Shown: positions 16,567 to 24,686 of the stretch, in pieces
How positions within the stretch are numbered: the stretch's first letter is position 1
Layout: every line of letters begins with the position of its first letter
Source: Herbidospora galbida
GTDB taxonomy: Bacteria > Actinomycetota > Actinomycetes > Streptosporangiales > Streptosporangiaceae
Direction: 5' to 3'
Length of the DNA stretch: 64,000 bases
Assembly: GCF_005233835.1 (NCBI RefSeq)
Contig: NZ_SZQA01000001.1
Location: 124,001 to 188,000, forward strand
Translations under genes and position numbers: made by a program
Notes under the pieces: model-generated
Told to the model about the DNA's origin: nothing
The model's input: the letters and a program-made list of their open reading frames with translations, nothing else
Databases searched by the model: none

Positions 16567-18425
16567 CGGGTCTCCTTGACGGTTCCGTCGTTGCCGAGCA
16601 GGACCGTGTGCCATCCGGAGGTCAGCCGCGTGTCGGCGCTGTGCCGGACTCCACAGGCGTCGCGCCAGGTGAGGGTGACGTTGGCGGCCTGGCCGGAGAG
16701 CCCGAACAGCAACTCGGGCGAGGAGACGCCGGCGTGACCTGCGGCCGGGTACACCTGGCCGCTGGTGACCCCGGCCGCGCCGGAGCGCAGCCGGACCGCG
16801 GCGCCGATCGCCGGTGTCGCAGTGAGGGTGCCCTGGCAGGTGGCCGGGCGGGTCAGCGTCAGCCCGAGGTGGGGCAGGTCGGTGGTCCTGGTGTTGCGGT
16901 AGAAGTGCGACTGCCGCCACTGGTTGCCGATGGCGTAGTCGAGGCGTCCGTCGTGGTCGACGTCGGCCAGCGCGATGCCGCGGGTGGGGCCGCCGTCGTC
17001 CAGGCCGAGCCGGCCGCCCAGGTCGTGGAAGCGGCCGTCCGCGCCGCGGACGAAGAAGCGGTCGGGGTCGCTGCCCGACAGGTCGTCGGTGATCTGGAAG
17101 CGCGGCCACATGTCCGGGTTCACCAGCAGGGCGTCGTTGGTCATGGCCAGTTCCTGCAGCTCCGGCCAGCGGTTGGTCTCGCCCCTGATGAAGCCGGTGG
17201 CCTGGACGATCTGCAGGTCGCCCGTTCCGGCGAAGTCGCCCATCTTCACGTCCCAGCCCCAGCCGGAGCGGGAGATGCCGACCTGTTCGCTGTGGTCGTC
17301 GTAGGAGGCGGTGCCCTCGGCCTTGAAGGCGACGCCGTCGGCGCTGAGCCAGGCGAAGTTGCTCTCGTGCAGGCCGTAGTTCTGGGTGATGTTGCTGACC
17401 ACCATGTCGGGCACCTCATCGGCGTTGAGGTCGCCGAAGGCGACGCCCATGCCCTTGAAGGAGTCCCAGCCGAGGGCCTTGGATTTGGGGGTGGTGAAGT
17501 GGCGCACTCCTTCCATGAGCTCGAAGCGCGGCGCGCCCGGTGTGGAGATGTTGCGCAGCAGGCGGTCGGGGCCGAAGTCGTTGGCGACGTACAGGTCGGG
17601 GCGGCCGTCGGCGTCGAGGTCCTGGGCGCCCATCGCGAGGGTCCAGCCGTCGCCCATTTCGGCGTCGAACGCCCCGGCGGCCTCGGCGAAGCGGCCCCCG
17701 CCCTGAGCGAGCAGGATGCGGTTGCGTCCGGCGTTGTAGGCGCCCGACATCGAGTCCTGCATCTGGATCTGGAACTGGACGGCCGTCGGGTCGAGGATGC
17801 GCGCGTTGTCGGGGAAGTAGTTGCCGATCGCCACGTCGGTGCGGCCGTCGCCGTCGAAGTCGGCCAGTGAGACCGCGTTGGTGTTCCAGATCTCGTACGG
17901 CGTGACCATCTCCGTCGGCGTGAAACCGGCGCCCGAGTTCAGGTGCAGGATCGGGCTGCGGCCCCAGAAGTAGACGAGCAGGTCGGTGCGGCCGTCGTCG
18001 TTGTAGTCGCCGGGCACGCAGCCCATCGGCGCCATGGTGGCGTTGTAGGGCAGCGGGCCCGCCGTCAGGACGCGGGCGGGGTACCTGCTGCCGGTTCCCG
18101 GCACCGGCGACAGGCGGACCGAGTCGTCGCGCGGGTCGACCAGGCAGACGTCGTCGGGGCGGCCGTTGGCGTCCACGTCGGCCAGCGCGACCGCGCCTCC
18201 GAGCGAGGAGATCCAGTGGTCGATCCTCTTGTAGGCGGGCGCCACGACGCGGATGGAGCGTTCCGTCGTCGCTTCGTTCAGCGGGAGCCGCTGGAAGGCG
18301 AAGCGGCCGGCCAGGGCGTCGGCCGTCGCGGGTGCGGCGGCGGGCTGGCGGGCCACCTGCCAGCCGGCCACGATCAGGATGACCGCGACGACCTGTACCA
18401 GGCGTCTTTTGATCGGGGACGTCAC
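16563..18425 (-). CDS. unbV: UnbV-type membrane-anchored FG-GAP/ASPIC protein
   Basis: 620 aa. One N-terminal hydrophobic helix (residues 9-22) works as a signal or anchor. FG-GAP/VCBS calcium-binding repeats follow: DVDANGRPDDVCLVD, DYNDDGRTDLLVY, DFDGDGRTDVAIG, DLDADGRPDLYVA, DVDHDGRLDYAIG. It ends in an ASPIC/UnbV domain (LTLTWRDACGVRHS). It acts outside the membrane; the function in enediyne loci is unknown. It starts at GTG 18425, overlapping the unbL stop as GTGA. Confidence 0.92.
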   Translation of the reverse strand: MTSPIKRRLVQVVAVILIVAGWQVARQPAAAPATADALAGRFAFQRLPLNEATTERSIRVVAPAYKRIDHWISSLGGAVALADVDANGRPDDVCLVDPRDDSVRLSPVPGTGSRYPARVLTAGPLPYNATMAPMGCVPGDYNDDGRTDLLVYFWGRSPILHLNSGAGFTPTEMVTPYEIWNTNAVSLADFDGDGRTDVAIGNYFPDNARILDPTAVQFQIQMQDSMSGAYNAGRNRILLAQGGGRFAEAAGAFDAEMGDGWTLAMGAQDLDADGRPDLYVANDFGPDRLLRNISTPGAPRFELMEGVRHFTTPKSKALGWDSFKGMGVAFGDLNADEVPDMVVSNITQNYGLHESNFAWLSADGVAFKAEGTASYDDHSEQVGISRSGWGWDVKMGDFAGTGDLQIVQATGFIRGETNRWPELQELAMTNDALLVNPDMWPRFQITDDLSGSDPDRFFVRGADGRFHDLGGRLGLDDGGPTRGIALADVDHDGRLDYAIGNQWRQSHFYRNTRTTDLPHLGLTLTRPATCQGTLTATPAIGAAVRLRSGAAGVTSGQVYPAAGHAGVSSPELLFGLSGQAANVTLTWRDACGVRHSADTRLTSGWHTVLLGNDGTVKETR

Positions 18426-19387
18426 CGTGTCACCTCTCCCAGGGTGGAGGACCAGGCGTCCCGGACACCGGCCCGCCAGGCTTCGTAGGTTTCGGGGGTG
18501 TCGGGGCGGCCGGTGAGCGCGGCCAGCGCGTCGTCGGTCCACTGCGCCGCCGCGGGGGCGTCCACGCCGGTGAGGATCTTCACGGCGGCGACGGTCTCGT
18601 CGGTGACGACGCCCGACAGCAGATGGGCCTTGGCCGCGAACGCCGCCCCCTGAGCCAGTTCTGCGGCGTGGTCCTCACCCGCTGCGACCAGGCGGTGCAG
18701 CGCCTCCGGCGACTGCGCCCCCGTGTAGGCCGCCGCCAGCCCGATGCCCGCCCACAGGTCGGCGCGGCGGTGTCCGGGGAGTCCGTCGATCACCTCGGCG
18801 ATGCGGGCGGGTTCGGCTCCGGCGTAGAACCACAGCGCCCGGCCGGCGCCCTGGTCCCGGATCGCGCGGCAGTCCGCCGGTACGCGGGCCTCGATCCAGC
18901 CGTTGCCGAAGACGGCGGCGGGGTGGAAGAACGCCTGGTGGAAACCCCAGCCGTCCCAGGCCAGCCAGCGCAGCACCGGCGGCCCGAACCGCACCCCGCG
19001 CCACGGCCGTAATCGCAGCCGGGCGTAGGCCCACCCGGCTCCGACCAGCAGCAGGTGGACGTAGCGCCCGCCCGTCACCCGGTCGAGTTCGCGGATGCGA
19101 CGGCCACCGCTCATGGTGACCAGGTCGAGGATGACGGCGCTCATCGCGGCGCCTTCGTAGGCGAAGCCGCGCACCCGCGCGCCCAGCCTGTCTACGCCGA
19201 GGTCGGCCGGATCGCGGGAGAGCATCCCGTTGTACCCGGTGGCGAAGGCGGCGACCACCGAGTCGAGGACCGGCCGGACCGCCGGGTCCGCGAGCCGGAA
19301 CCCCCGCGCGCCGAGATCAAGTTCTTCGGGCCGGAGGGTGAGCGGACGGCGGAGTGCCGATCTCACCAGGGAATGCGACGTTGCCAC
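18422..19387 (-). CDS. unbL: UnbL-type DUF1702 protein of the enediyne cassette
   Basis: 321 aa from GTG 19387. DUF1702 features: GARGFRL, then FATGYN, RGFAYEGAAMS, then VGAGWA and DGWGFHQAFF. The family is always linked to PKSE genes; function unknown. An in-frame TTG at 19399 is possible but lies inside the predicted -10 box. GTG 19387 falls almost at the expected transcription start, so the mRNA may be leaderless. It is the first gene of the eight-gene operon. Confidence 0.88.
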   Translation of the reverse strand: MATSHSLVRSALRRPLTLRPEELDLGARGFRLADPAVRPVLDSVVAAFATGYNGMLSRDPADLGVDRLGARVRGFAYEGAAMSAVILDLVTMSGGRRIRELDRVTGGRYVHLLLVGAGWAYARLRLRPWRGVRFGPPVLRWLAWDGWGFHQAFFHPAAVFGNGWIEARVPADCRAIRDQGAGRALWFYAGAEPARIAEVIDGLPGHRRADLWAGIGLAAAYTGAQSPEALHRLVAAGEDHAAELAQGAAFAAKAHLLSGVVTDETVAAVKILTGVDAPAAAQWTDDALAALTGRPDTPETYEAWRAGVRDAWSSTLGEVTR

Positions 19388-19396
19388 AGAAGGCAA

Positions 19397-19424
19397 CAAA
19401 TAACATCGCGAAAAGAGGTGTCAA
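19397..19424 (-). promoter_or_regulatory. Predicted promoter of the unbL-pksE operon
   Basis: On the minus strand TTGACA (19419-19424) is followed after about 16 bp by TATTTG (19397-19402). This places transcription initiation near 19390, next to GTG 19387. No ribosome binding site precedes unbL, consistent with a leaderless message. Confidence 0.5.
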
Positions 19425-19499
19425 CCGACGATTCGACAGAAAGTCTGCGACGTGCGCAAACAAATTCTAAAAGGATCTATTGAATAGCTGGACGCCGAT

Positions 19500-19961
19500 T
19501 CAGCCGTTGACCTGCGCCTCGAAGCGGCTCAGAATGAATGCCCAGCCGGACTGATGTGCCAGGTAGGACTCCATCAGCAGCGAGGTGAGGTTCTCCCAGC
19601 CCCGGTGGGTCATCTCGACCCGTGTCAGGGCTGGCCCCAGCGGCTTGAACAGCAACTCGACCTCGGTGAGCGTGGGGGTTTTAATTACCTCCCATGTGAA
19701 CGTCACCATATTCGGCGGATCCCACTGGAGAATGTGACCCCAGTCGCGTTCCTGGCCGTCGTCGAGAATTTCGTAAATACGCCCGCCCACACGCTCCTCG
19801 ACGCAGACGTCGCGCACGCGGCCGGGCTCGATCGCGATCGCCTCGACGGGCCACCAGGTGGCCAGCTCGCGGGTGAAAGTGCTGAACGTCCGAGACTGGT
19901 CGGCCTCGACGTTGACCGCATGGCGGATGGGTTCGACGTTGGTCTCGGCCGGGCTGGTCAT
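19500..19961 (-). CDS. SRPBCC/AHSA1-family protein
   Basis: A 153-aa START-like helix-grip protein: SRTFSTFTRELATWWPVEA near residues 25-45, EERVGGRIYEILDDG, and a closing helix QSGWAFILSRFEAQV. The family binds hydrophobic ligands or acts as co-chaperone-like AHSA1 homologues. It is encoded 52 nt after the ArsR gene in the same direction, the classic ArsR-AHSA1 pairing, so it is probably repressed by that ArsR. Confidence 0.85.
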   Translation of the reverse strand: MTSPAETNVEPIRHAVNVEADQSRTFSTFTRELATWWPVEAIAIEPGRVRDVCVEERVGGRIYEILDDGQERDWGHILQWDPPNMVTFTWEVIKTPTLTEVELLFKPLGPALTRVEMTHRGWENLTSLLMESYLAHQSGWAFILSRFEAQVNG

Positions 19962-20013
19962 CGGCGCTACCCCTGCGTGCGGCGGACGGACAGGGGCAAG
20001 TCTGCCAGACCGG

Positions 20014-20349
20014 TCAGCCCGCCACCTGCTCATCGCGCAAGGCGTCGCCGCCTTCGACCGAGTCGCGGGCCCGCGCCATGCTCTCGCGCCACAGCGACTC
20101 GACCACCTCGCGGAGCTGGGCCAGCGCGTCTTCGCTGGCCCGGTAGATCCGCTTGGTGCCGTCACGCCGCTCCAGGACCAGGCCCGCGTCCTTGAGGATC
20201 TGCAGGTGCTGGGAGACAGCCGAGCGGGTCACCTCGAAATGCTCGGCGATCCGGCCGGCGGGAAGTTCCTCGGTGGCGACCAGACGCAGGATCGCCCGCC
20301 TGCGGGGCTCAGCGATGGCCCGCAGTACCTCGTCCACGTCACCGTTCAT
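20014..20349 (-). CDS. ArsR-family repressor partnered with SRPBCC protein
   Basis: A 111-aa winged-helix protein: VLRAIAEPRRRAILRLVA, GRIAEHFEVTRSAVSQHLQ, wing TKRIYRAS. No metal-binding CxC motif, so it belongs to the SdpR-like metal-independent group. Its recognition helix (TRSAVSQHL) is identical to that of the ArsR at 4275, and both operons have a GTTGACGCT(AACG) promoter. The two may share target sites. Confidence 0.88.
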   Translation of the reverse strand: MNGDVDEVLRAIAEPRRRAILRLVATEELPAGRIAEHFEVTRSAVSQHLQILKDAGLVLERRDGTKRIYRASEDALAQLREVVESLWRESMARARDSVEGGDALRDEQVAG

Positions 20350-20393
20350 GAAGTCAGATCCTAGCCAGGGGGCGAGACCCCTGAATGCTTACG

Positions 20394-20423
20394 AGAGTAG
20401 GCACCCCCTTTCGTTAGCGTCAA
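20394..20423 (-). promoter_or_regulatory. Promoter of the ArsR-SRPBCC operon (TTGACGCTAACG type)
   Basis: On the minus strand AAGTTGACGCTAACG gives -35 TTGACG (20418-20423), an 18-bp spacer and -10 TACTCT (20394-20399), 45 bp before the ArsR ATG. It shares the CTAACG extension with the promoter at 30858-30886. Confidence 0.6.
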
Positions 20424-20437
20424 CTTTCACATCGAGG

Positions 20438-21169
20438 TCAGGCCCCACGTACGGCCGTGTGCTCCCGCTCGCGTACCGGGGTCACCGGCAGCTGGCGGCG
20501 AGGCTTGGGACGGCCGGAGGCCAGGGGAAGGCGCTGAAGGCGCCATTCGAGCATGCCCTCCTCCAGCCTTCGCCCACATCGGCCATGTGACTTGAGCAGC
20601 CACAACGCCTCCCGGGCAAGCAGACAGTGGGAGCTGCGGCAGTAGACGACGATCTCGGCGCCGACCGGCAGTTCCTCCACTCTGGTGCGCAGATCCTCGA
20701 CGGGGATGGAGACGGCGCCCGGGATGTGGGCGGCGACGTACTCGACTGCCGGACGAACGTCGATCAACAGGGTCCGGCCGTCCCCTCGGCGGCGCAGCAG
20801 TTCCTCACGGGTGATCGTGGCATCGGAGGCGGCCGCCCGGAGGGGGACCACGCGGGGACTCTCCTGCTCGGGTGAGCGTCGCCGGGTCACCTGGCGCAGG
20901 CTCGCATATAAAGAGGCCACGTCGTCACCGGCCAGACGGTAATAAATACGCGTGCCGTCCCGGCGGCTGCACACCAGCCCCGCGTCCCGCAGGACCTTGA
21001 GCTGGGCGGAGGTGTTGCCGATCGGCACCCCCGCGGCGGTCGCCAGGTCTTCGACGTTGCGCTCGGCCTGGGAGAGCAGGTCGAGCAGGTGGAGCCGGAC
21101 GGGATTCGCCATCGCCTTGGCGACTCGGGCGAACTCGGCGAGCACCGTGGTCACGTTGTCGGTGGTCAT
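20438..21169 (-). CDS. ArsR-rhodanese fusion regulator, copy 1
   Basis: 243 aa. Residues 1-95 are an ArsR winged helix (VAKAMANPVRLHLLDLL, GNTSAQLKVLRDAG, RIYYRLAG). Residues 115-215 are a rhodanese domain (LLIDVRPAVEYVAAHIPGA, active-site loop CRSSHC). Such fusions sense persulfide or sulfane sulfur through the rhodanese cysteine (known of related regulators; inferred here). It follows the SQR-like gene by 38 nt. The start is MTTDNV with AAGGTAG upstream. A basic C-terminal tail of about 35 residues is unusual. Confidence 0.88.
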   Translation of the reverse strand: MTTDNVTTVLAEFARVAKAMANPVRLHLLDLLSQAERNVEDLATAAGVPIGNTSAQLKVLRDAGLVCSRRDGTRIYYRLAGDDVASLYASLRQVTRRRSPEQESPRVVPLRAAASDATITREELLRRRGDGRTLLIDVRPAVEYVAAHIPGAVSIPVEDLRTRVEELPVGAEIVVYCRSSHCLLAREALWLLKSHGRCGRRLEEGMLEWRLQRLPLASGRPKPRRQLPVTPVREREHTAVRGA

Positions 21170-21207
21170 GTCTACCTTGCCTTTCCCGTCATGTGCTGGA
21201 GGGAATT

Positions 21208-22347
21208 TCACGCGTTCCAGCGCTTGAGCCAGTTGCCTTCCTGATCAGCCTTCTCCTCGTGGAACAGCGGTGACGGGTCGAAGAGGGTCACCTCGGGGGC
21301 GGGGTCACGCAGGAAGTCGCCTTCGCCCTTGGCCGCGACCCGGTCGCCGAGTTCGATGTAGCAGGAACCCATCCCGTCGAACCACGGCTCGGGGGCCTGA
21401 TATCCGAGGTGCCGGGCGACGCCGTCGGCCACGACGTCGGCGGCGCCCTCGGCGAACACCGCGGCTTTGGGCAGCGGCTTGCCGTTCGGCAGGATCAGGG
21501 CGCTGGCGTCACCGATCGCCCACACCCCCGCCGTCTCGGTCGCGAACGTGCGCGGGGCGACGGGGAGCCATCCGCCCAGCGCGGCCGGGGGCCGGTGCGG
21601 CGGGACGACCGCCAGCAGGTCATATCGTTCTCGGGCGCCGCCCGCGAAGAGGAGTTCGCCGTCGCCGACGGACTCGATCGCGTGCTGCCCGTGGAAGCCG
21701 ATGCCCGATTGGGTGAGCATGCCGACCAGCGCCTGGCCGACGGCCTGCCCGGCGACCGGCATGGGGAGCGGGTCGGGGGTGAACACGTCGATGGTCACCC
21801 GGTCGCGTGCCCCCGTCTCGGTCAGCAGATCGGCGGCGAGCAGAGCGCCCTCGAACGGCGCGGCCGGGCATTTGAAGGGCACCCCGGCGACCAGCACGGC
21901 CAGCCGGCCGTTCCGTAAGTCGGTCAGCTTCTCCCGCATCGCAGCGGCGCCGTTCAGGGTGTAGAACTCTCCGGCCCGCCCGCTGTCAAGGGCCTCGGCC
22001 AGGCCCGGTACGGCTCCCGCGTCCAGGTCGGCTCCTAAGGCGACCACCAGCGCGTCACAGTCGAGGATCCCGGCGTCGGTGTGCACCCGCCGGGCCTGCA
22101 CGTCGACTCGCTGGACCGAGGCTTTGATCATTTCCACCCCGGGCAGGGACTCGGGGGCGGGGCGGACACGGACCCGCTCGGGTGTGCGCCAGCCGCGCAT
22201 GACCCACAGCAGTGACAGTCCTAGAACTCCGTCGAAGGAATGGTCGACCAGCAGGACACGATCGTGGGCGGGCAGCCGTTCGCGGAGGGCTTCGGCGGCG
22301 GTGAGGCCGCCGGCTCCGGCCCCCAGGACGATGACGATCTTGGTCAT
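21208..22347 (-). CDS. Sulfide:quinone oxidoreductase/FCSD-like flavoprotein
   Basis: 379 aa. N-terminal FAD motif VLGAGAGGLTAAEAL, second dinucleotide-binding region near 148-155, and GVPFKCPAAPFEGALLA with C160, the cysteine and context conserved in the SQR/FCSD family. GVWAIGDASA closes the FAD site. It probably oxidises sulfide or related thiols and passes electrons to quinone at the membrane face. GGGAG precedes MTKIV. It is transcribed with ArsR-rhodanese copy 1 and divergently from copy 2; a palindrome lies between. Confidence 0.82.
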   Translation of the reverse strand: MTKIVIVLGAGAGGLTAAEALRERLPAHDRVLLVDHSFDGVLGLSLLWVMRGWRTPERVRVRPAPESLPGVEMIKASVQRVDVQARRVHTDAGILDCDALVVALGADLDAGAVPGLAEALDSGRAGEFYTLNGAAAMREKLTDLRNGRLAVLVAGVPFKCPAAPFEGALLAADLLTETGARDRVTIDVFTPDPLPMPVAGQAVGQALVGMLTQSGIGFHGQHAIESVGDGELLFAGGARERYDLLAVVPPHRPPAALGGWLPVAPRTFATETAGVWAIGDASALILPNGKPLPKAAVFAEGAADVVADGVARHLGYQAPEPWFDGMGSCYIELGDRVAAKGEGDFLRDPAPEVTLFDPSPLFHEEKADQEGNWLKRWNA

Positions 22348-22430
22348 GGTGTGCTCCCGGTGAATCGAATCGATCTTTTCGGTGCGGCTCTGACCAGTCG
22401 GAACTACAGGACAGGCGTCCCTCGGAAAGC

Positions 22431-22478
22431 TATAATCCTCCATGCATCCATTAATCCATTGCTCATTGGAGGATTATA
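22431..22478. promoter_or_regulatory. Perfect 12-bp inverted repeat, probable ArsR-rhodanese operator
   Basis: TATAATCCTCCA (22431-22442) and its exact reverse complement TGGAGGATTATA (22467-22478) are separated by 24 bp. The right arm contains the GGAGG ribosome binding site and touches the ATG of ArsR-rhodanese copy 2. It could be a two-half-site operator in the divergent promoter region or an RNA hairpin hiding the ribosome binding site. Confidence 0.75.
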
Positions 22479-23161
22479 TGGTCGGAGACAGCGAGAGAAA
22501 AGCCTCCCTTTTCGACCAGATCGCCCGAGTCGGTAAAGCCCTGAGTCATGGCAAACGGCTCGAGCTACTTGACCTGCTCGCACAGCGGGAGCAGAGCGTG
22601 GAGGCCCTGGCGAACACCGCGGGGATGGGGGTCACGAGCACGTCGGCGCACCTGCAGACCCTCCGCCACGGCGGGCTGGTCGCCACCAGGCGAGACGGCC
22701 AGCGGGTCCTCTACCGCCTGGCGGGCAACGACGTGGTCGATCTCTATGCCCGGTTGCGCGATGTGGCGGCCACCCGGCTGGCCGACGTACAGGTCGCCGT
22801 CGTCGCCTACCTCGGGGAGCAGACCGAGGAGGTGACCCGCGACGAACTGCTGCGACGCGCCGAGACCGGCCGTGTCACGATCCTGGACGTCCGCCCGCAG
22901 GGCGAATACGACGCGGGTCACATCCCCGGCGCCGTCTGCATCCCCATCGACGAGCTGCCCGACCGGCTCAGCGAGTTGCCGCCCGAGGCCGACGTGGTCG
23001 CCTACTGCCGGGGGGCCTACTGCGTCTTCGCCCCGGAGGCGGTCCGCGTGCTGAAGGCCCATGGCATTCCCGCGGCCCGGCTGAACGAGGGAATGCTCGA
23101 GTGGCAGGTCGCCGGACTCCCCGTCGAAAAGGAGAAGTCAAACATTCAAAAGGATTCGTGA
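22478..23161 (+). CDS. ArsR-rhodanese fusion regulator, copy 2
   Basis: 227 aa. ArsR winged helix at residues 10-90 (VGKALSHGKRLELLDLL, TSTSAHLQTLRHGG, RVLYRLAG); rhodanese domain at 115-220 (ILDVRPQGEYDAGHIPGA, active loop CRGAYC). ATG 22478 was chosen over one 36 nt upstream because GGAGG sits 5 nt before it. It heads the molybdoenzyme operon and probably senses reactive sulfur. It is similar in layout to copy 1, so the divergent locus has two paralogous regulators. Confidence 0.9.
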   Translation: MVGDSERKASLFDQIARVGKALSHGKRLELLDLLAQREQSVEALANTAGMGVTSTSAHLQTLRHGGLVATRRDGQRVLYRLAGNDVVDLYARLRDVAATRLADVQVAVVAYLGEQTEEVTRDELLRRAETGRVTILDVRPQGEYDAGHIPGAVCIPIDELPDRLSELPPEADVVAYCRGAYCVFAPEAVRVLKAHGIPAARLNEGMLEWQVAGLPVEKEKSNIQKDS

Positions 23162-23260
23162 ACAAGCGCCGAGCTGGGCCGACGACATCGGTTGTTGACC
23201 GGGAGAAAAATCCCGATTTACTCTCCGGGGCACCGCTGTCCGAATACCGCGAGGGGTTCC

Positions 23261-23878
23261 ATGGCCCGCCTCGGCATGCTCATCGACCTGCGCACCTGCA
23301 TCGGCTGCCACGCCTGCTCGGTCGCCTGCAAGGCAGAGTTCGACGTCCCGCTCGGAAACTTCCGCGACACCGTCAAATACGTCGAGGAGGGCGCCTATCC
23401 CAAGGTCACCCGCCATTTCATCCCGGTGTTGTGCAACCACTGCGAGGACGCGCCCTGCCTCAACGCTTGCCCGACGGGCGCGGTCGTCAGACTTGACGAC
23501 GGCCAGGTGACCATCGAGGAGGGTGACTGCAACCTCAACCGGGCGTGCATGGCCGCCTGCCCCTATGACGCGATCTACGTCGACGAGGACCGGGGCACGG
23601 CCGCCAAGTGCACCTTCTGCGACCACCGGACCGCCGAAGGACGGCAACCCGCCTGCGTGGACGCCTGCCCGACGAACTGCCGCGTCTTCGGCGACCTCGA
23701 CGACCCCAGCGGCGAGATCGCCCGCCGGGCCTCGGCCGCCGACGTCACGGTCTGGAAGGAAGACGAGGGCACCCGCCCCCGGGTTCTCTACATCGACCCG
23801 AAGAACGCGCTGCCGCTGATAGCCGGGCAGGGCGTGCAGGTCGACACGACCGCCGACCTGTCCGGCGAGCCGTCGTGA
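23261..23878 (+). CDS. Four-cluster ferredoxin subunit (DmsB/PsrB/PhsB type) with one altered cluster
   Basis: 205 aa. Cluster cysteines: C13/16/19/23, C58/61/66/70, C90/x/96/100 and C117/120/132/136. In the third group the usual CxxCxxCxxxCP reads CNLNRACMAACP: the second cysteine is N93. This matches the position of E. coli DmsB Cys102, whose replacement yields a [3Fe-4S] cluster (established). The subunit links the molybdoenzyme to the NrfD-like membrane subunit. GAGGGG precedes the ATG. The stop overlaps the next start (GTGA). Confidence 0.9.
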   Translation: MARLGMLIDLRTCIGCHACSVACKAEFDVPLGNFRDTVKYVEEGAYPKVTRHFIPVLCNHCEDAPCLNACPTGAVVRLDDGQVTIEEGDCNLNRACMAACPYDAIYVDEDRGTAAKCTFCDHRTAEGRQPACVDACPTNCRVFGDLDDPSGEIARRASAADVTVWKEDEGTRPRVLYIDPKNALPLIAGQGVQVDTTADLSGEPS

Positions 23879-24675
23879 CCCTCGCGTGGGGTCCGCTGCT
23901 GGCGGCCTACGTCGTCCTGGTCGGTCTGCCCACGGGGCTGACGCTGATGACCTGGTGGGTCGGCAGGTCGGGGGCGACGGCGCGGCTGGAACGGGCCGGG
24001 GCGTGGGGCGCGCTGGCAGCCCTGGTGGCGATCAGCGTGCTGCTGGTGGCCGACCTCGGCCGGCCCGAACGCTTCCATCTGATGCTCGTGCGCTTTGACA
24101 ACCTCGCCTCCCCCATCTCGTGGGGGGCCAAGCTGATCGCCCTGAAGATCCTGCTCCTCCTGCTCGTCGTCTTCGCCGTCGAGCGCCGCAGACCGGTCGG
24201 TGCGCCGATGCCGCGTGCCACCAGGGTCGTCGCCGGGCTGCTCCTGGCCGTCAGCTTCGCGCTCGCGCTCTACCCCGCCGCGCTGCTGGCCCGTTCCTGG
24301 GCCTCTCCCCTGGCCGGGAGCTCTGGCGTGGTGTTCCTGCTCACCGCCCTCCTGATGGGGGCGGCCGTCGTCGTGCTGCTCGGAGGCGACGGGCGCACCG
24401 CACTGCTCGGGCTGCTGGCGGCGTCGGCGGTCGCGCTCGCTCTCGAAGCACTCGCGCTGGCGGGGCGGCCGGGTGACCGGGAGCTGCTGGCCGAGCTCAC
24501 GACCGGCGCGATGGCGCCGCTGTTCTGGGGGCTTGCCGTCGGGGCCGGGCTGGTGCTGCCCGCCGCCGGGTTGCTCGCTCTGCCGCGCAACCGGGTGGTG
24601 ACGGCGCTTTGCGCGGTCGCCGTGCTCGCCGGGGCGGCGGCCACCCGATACCTGCTGTTCGCCGTCGGCTCGTAG
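23875..24675 (+). CDS. NrfD/PsrC-like quinone-interacting membrane subunit
   Basis: 266 aa from GTG 23875, with about eight transmembrane helices. LADLGRPERFHLMLVRFDN and SPISWGAK after helix 2 are typical of the NrfD/PsrC family, which exchanges electrons with the quinone pool. It is co-translated with the FeS subunit (GTGA overlap) and followed by the catalytic subunit. Confidence 0.87.
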   Translation: MTLAWGPLLAAYVVLVGLPTGLTLMTWWVGRSGATARLERAGAWGALAALVAISVLLVADLGRPERFHLMLVRFDNLASPISWGAKLIALKILLLLLVVFAVERRRPVGAPMPRATRVVAGLLLAVSFALALYPAALLARSWASPLAGSSGVVFLLTALLMGAAVVVLLGGDGRTALLGLLAASAVALALEALALAGRPGDRELLAELTTGAMAPLFWGLAVGAGLVLPAAGLLALPRNRVVTALCAVAVLAGAAATRYLLFAVGS

Positions 24676-24686
24676 GAGGAACGTCC

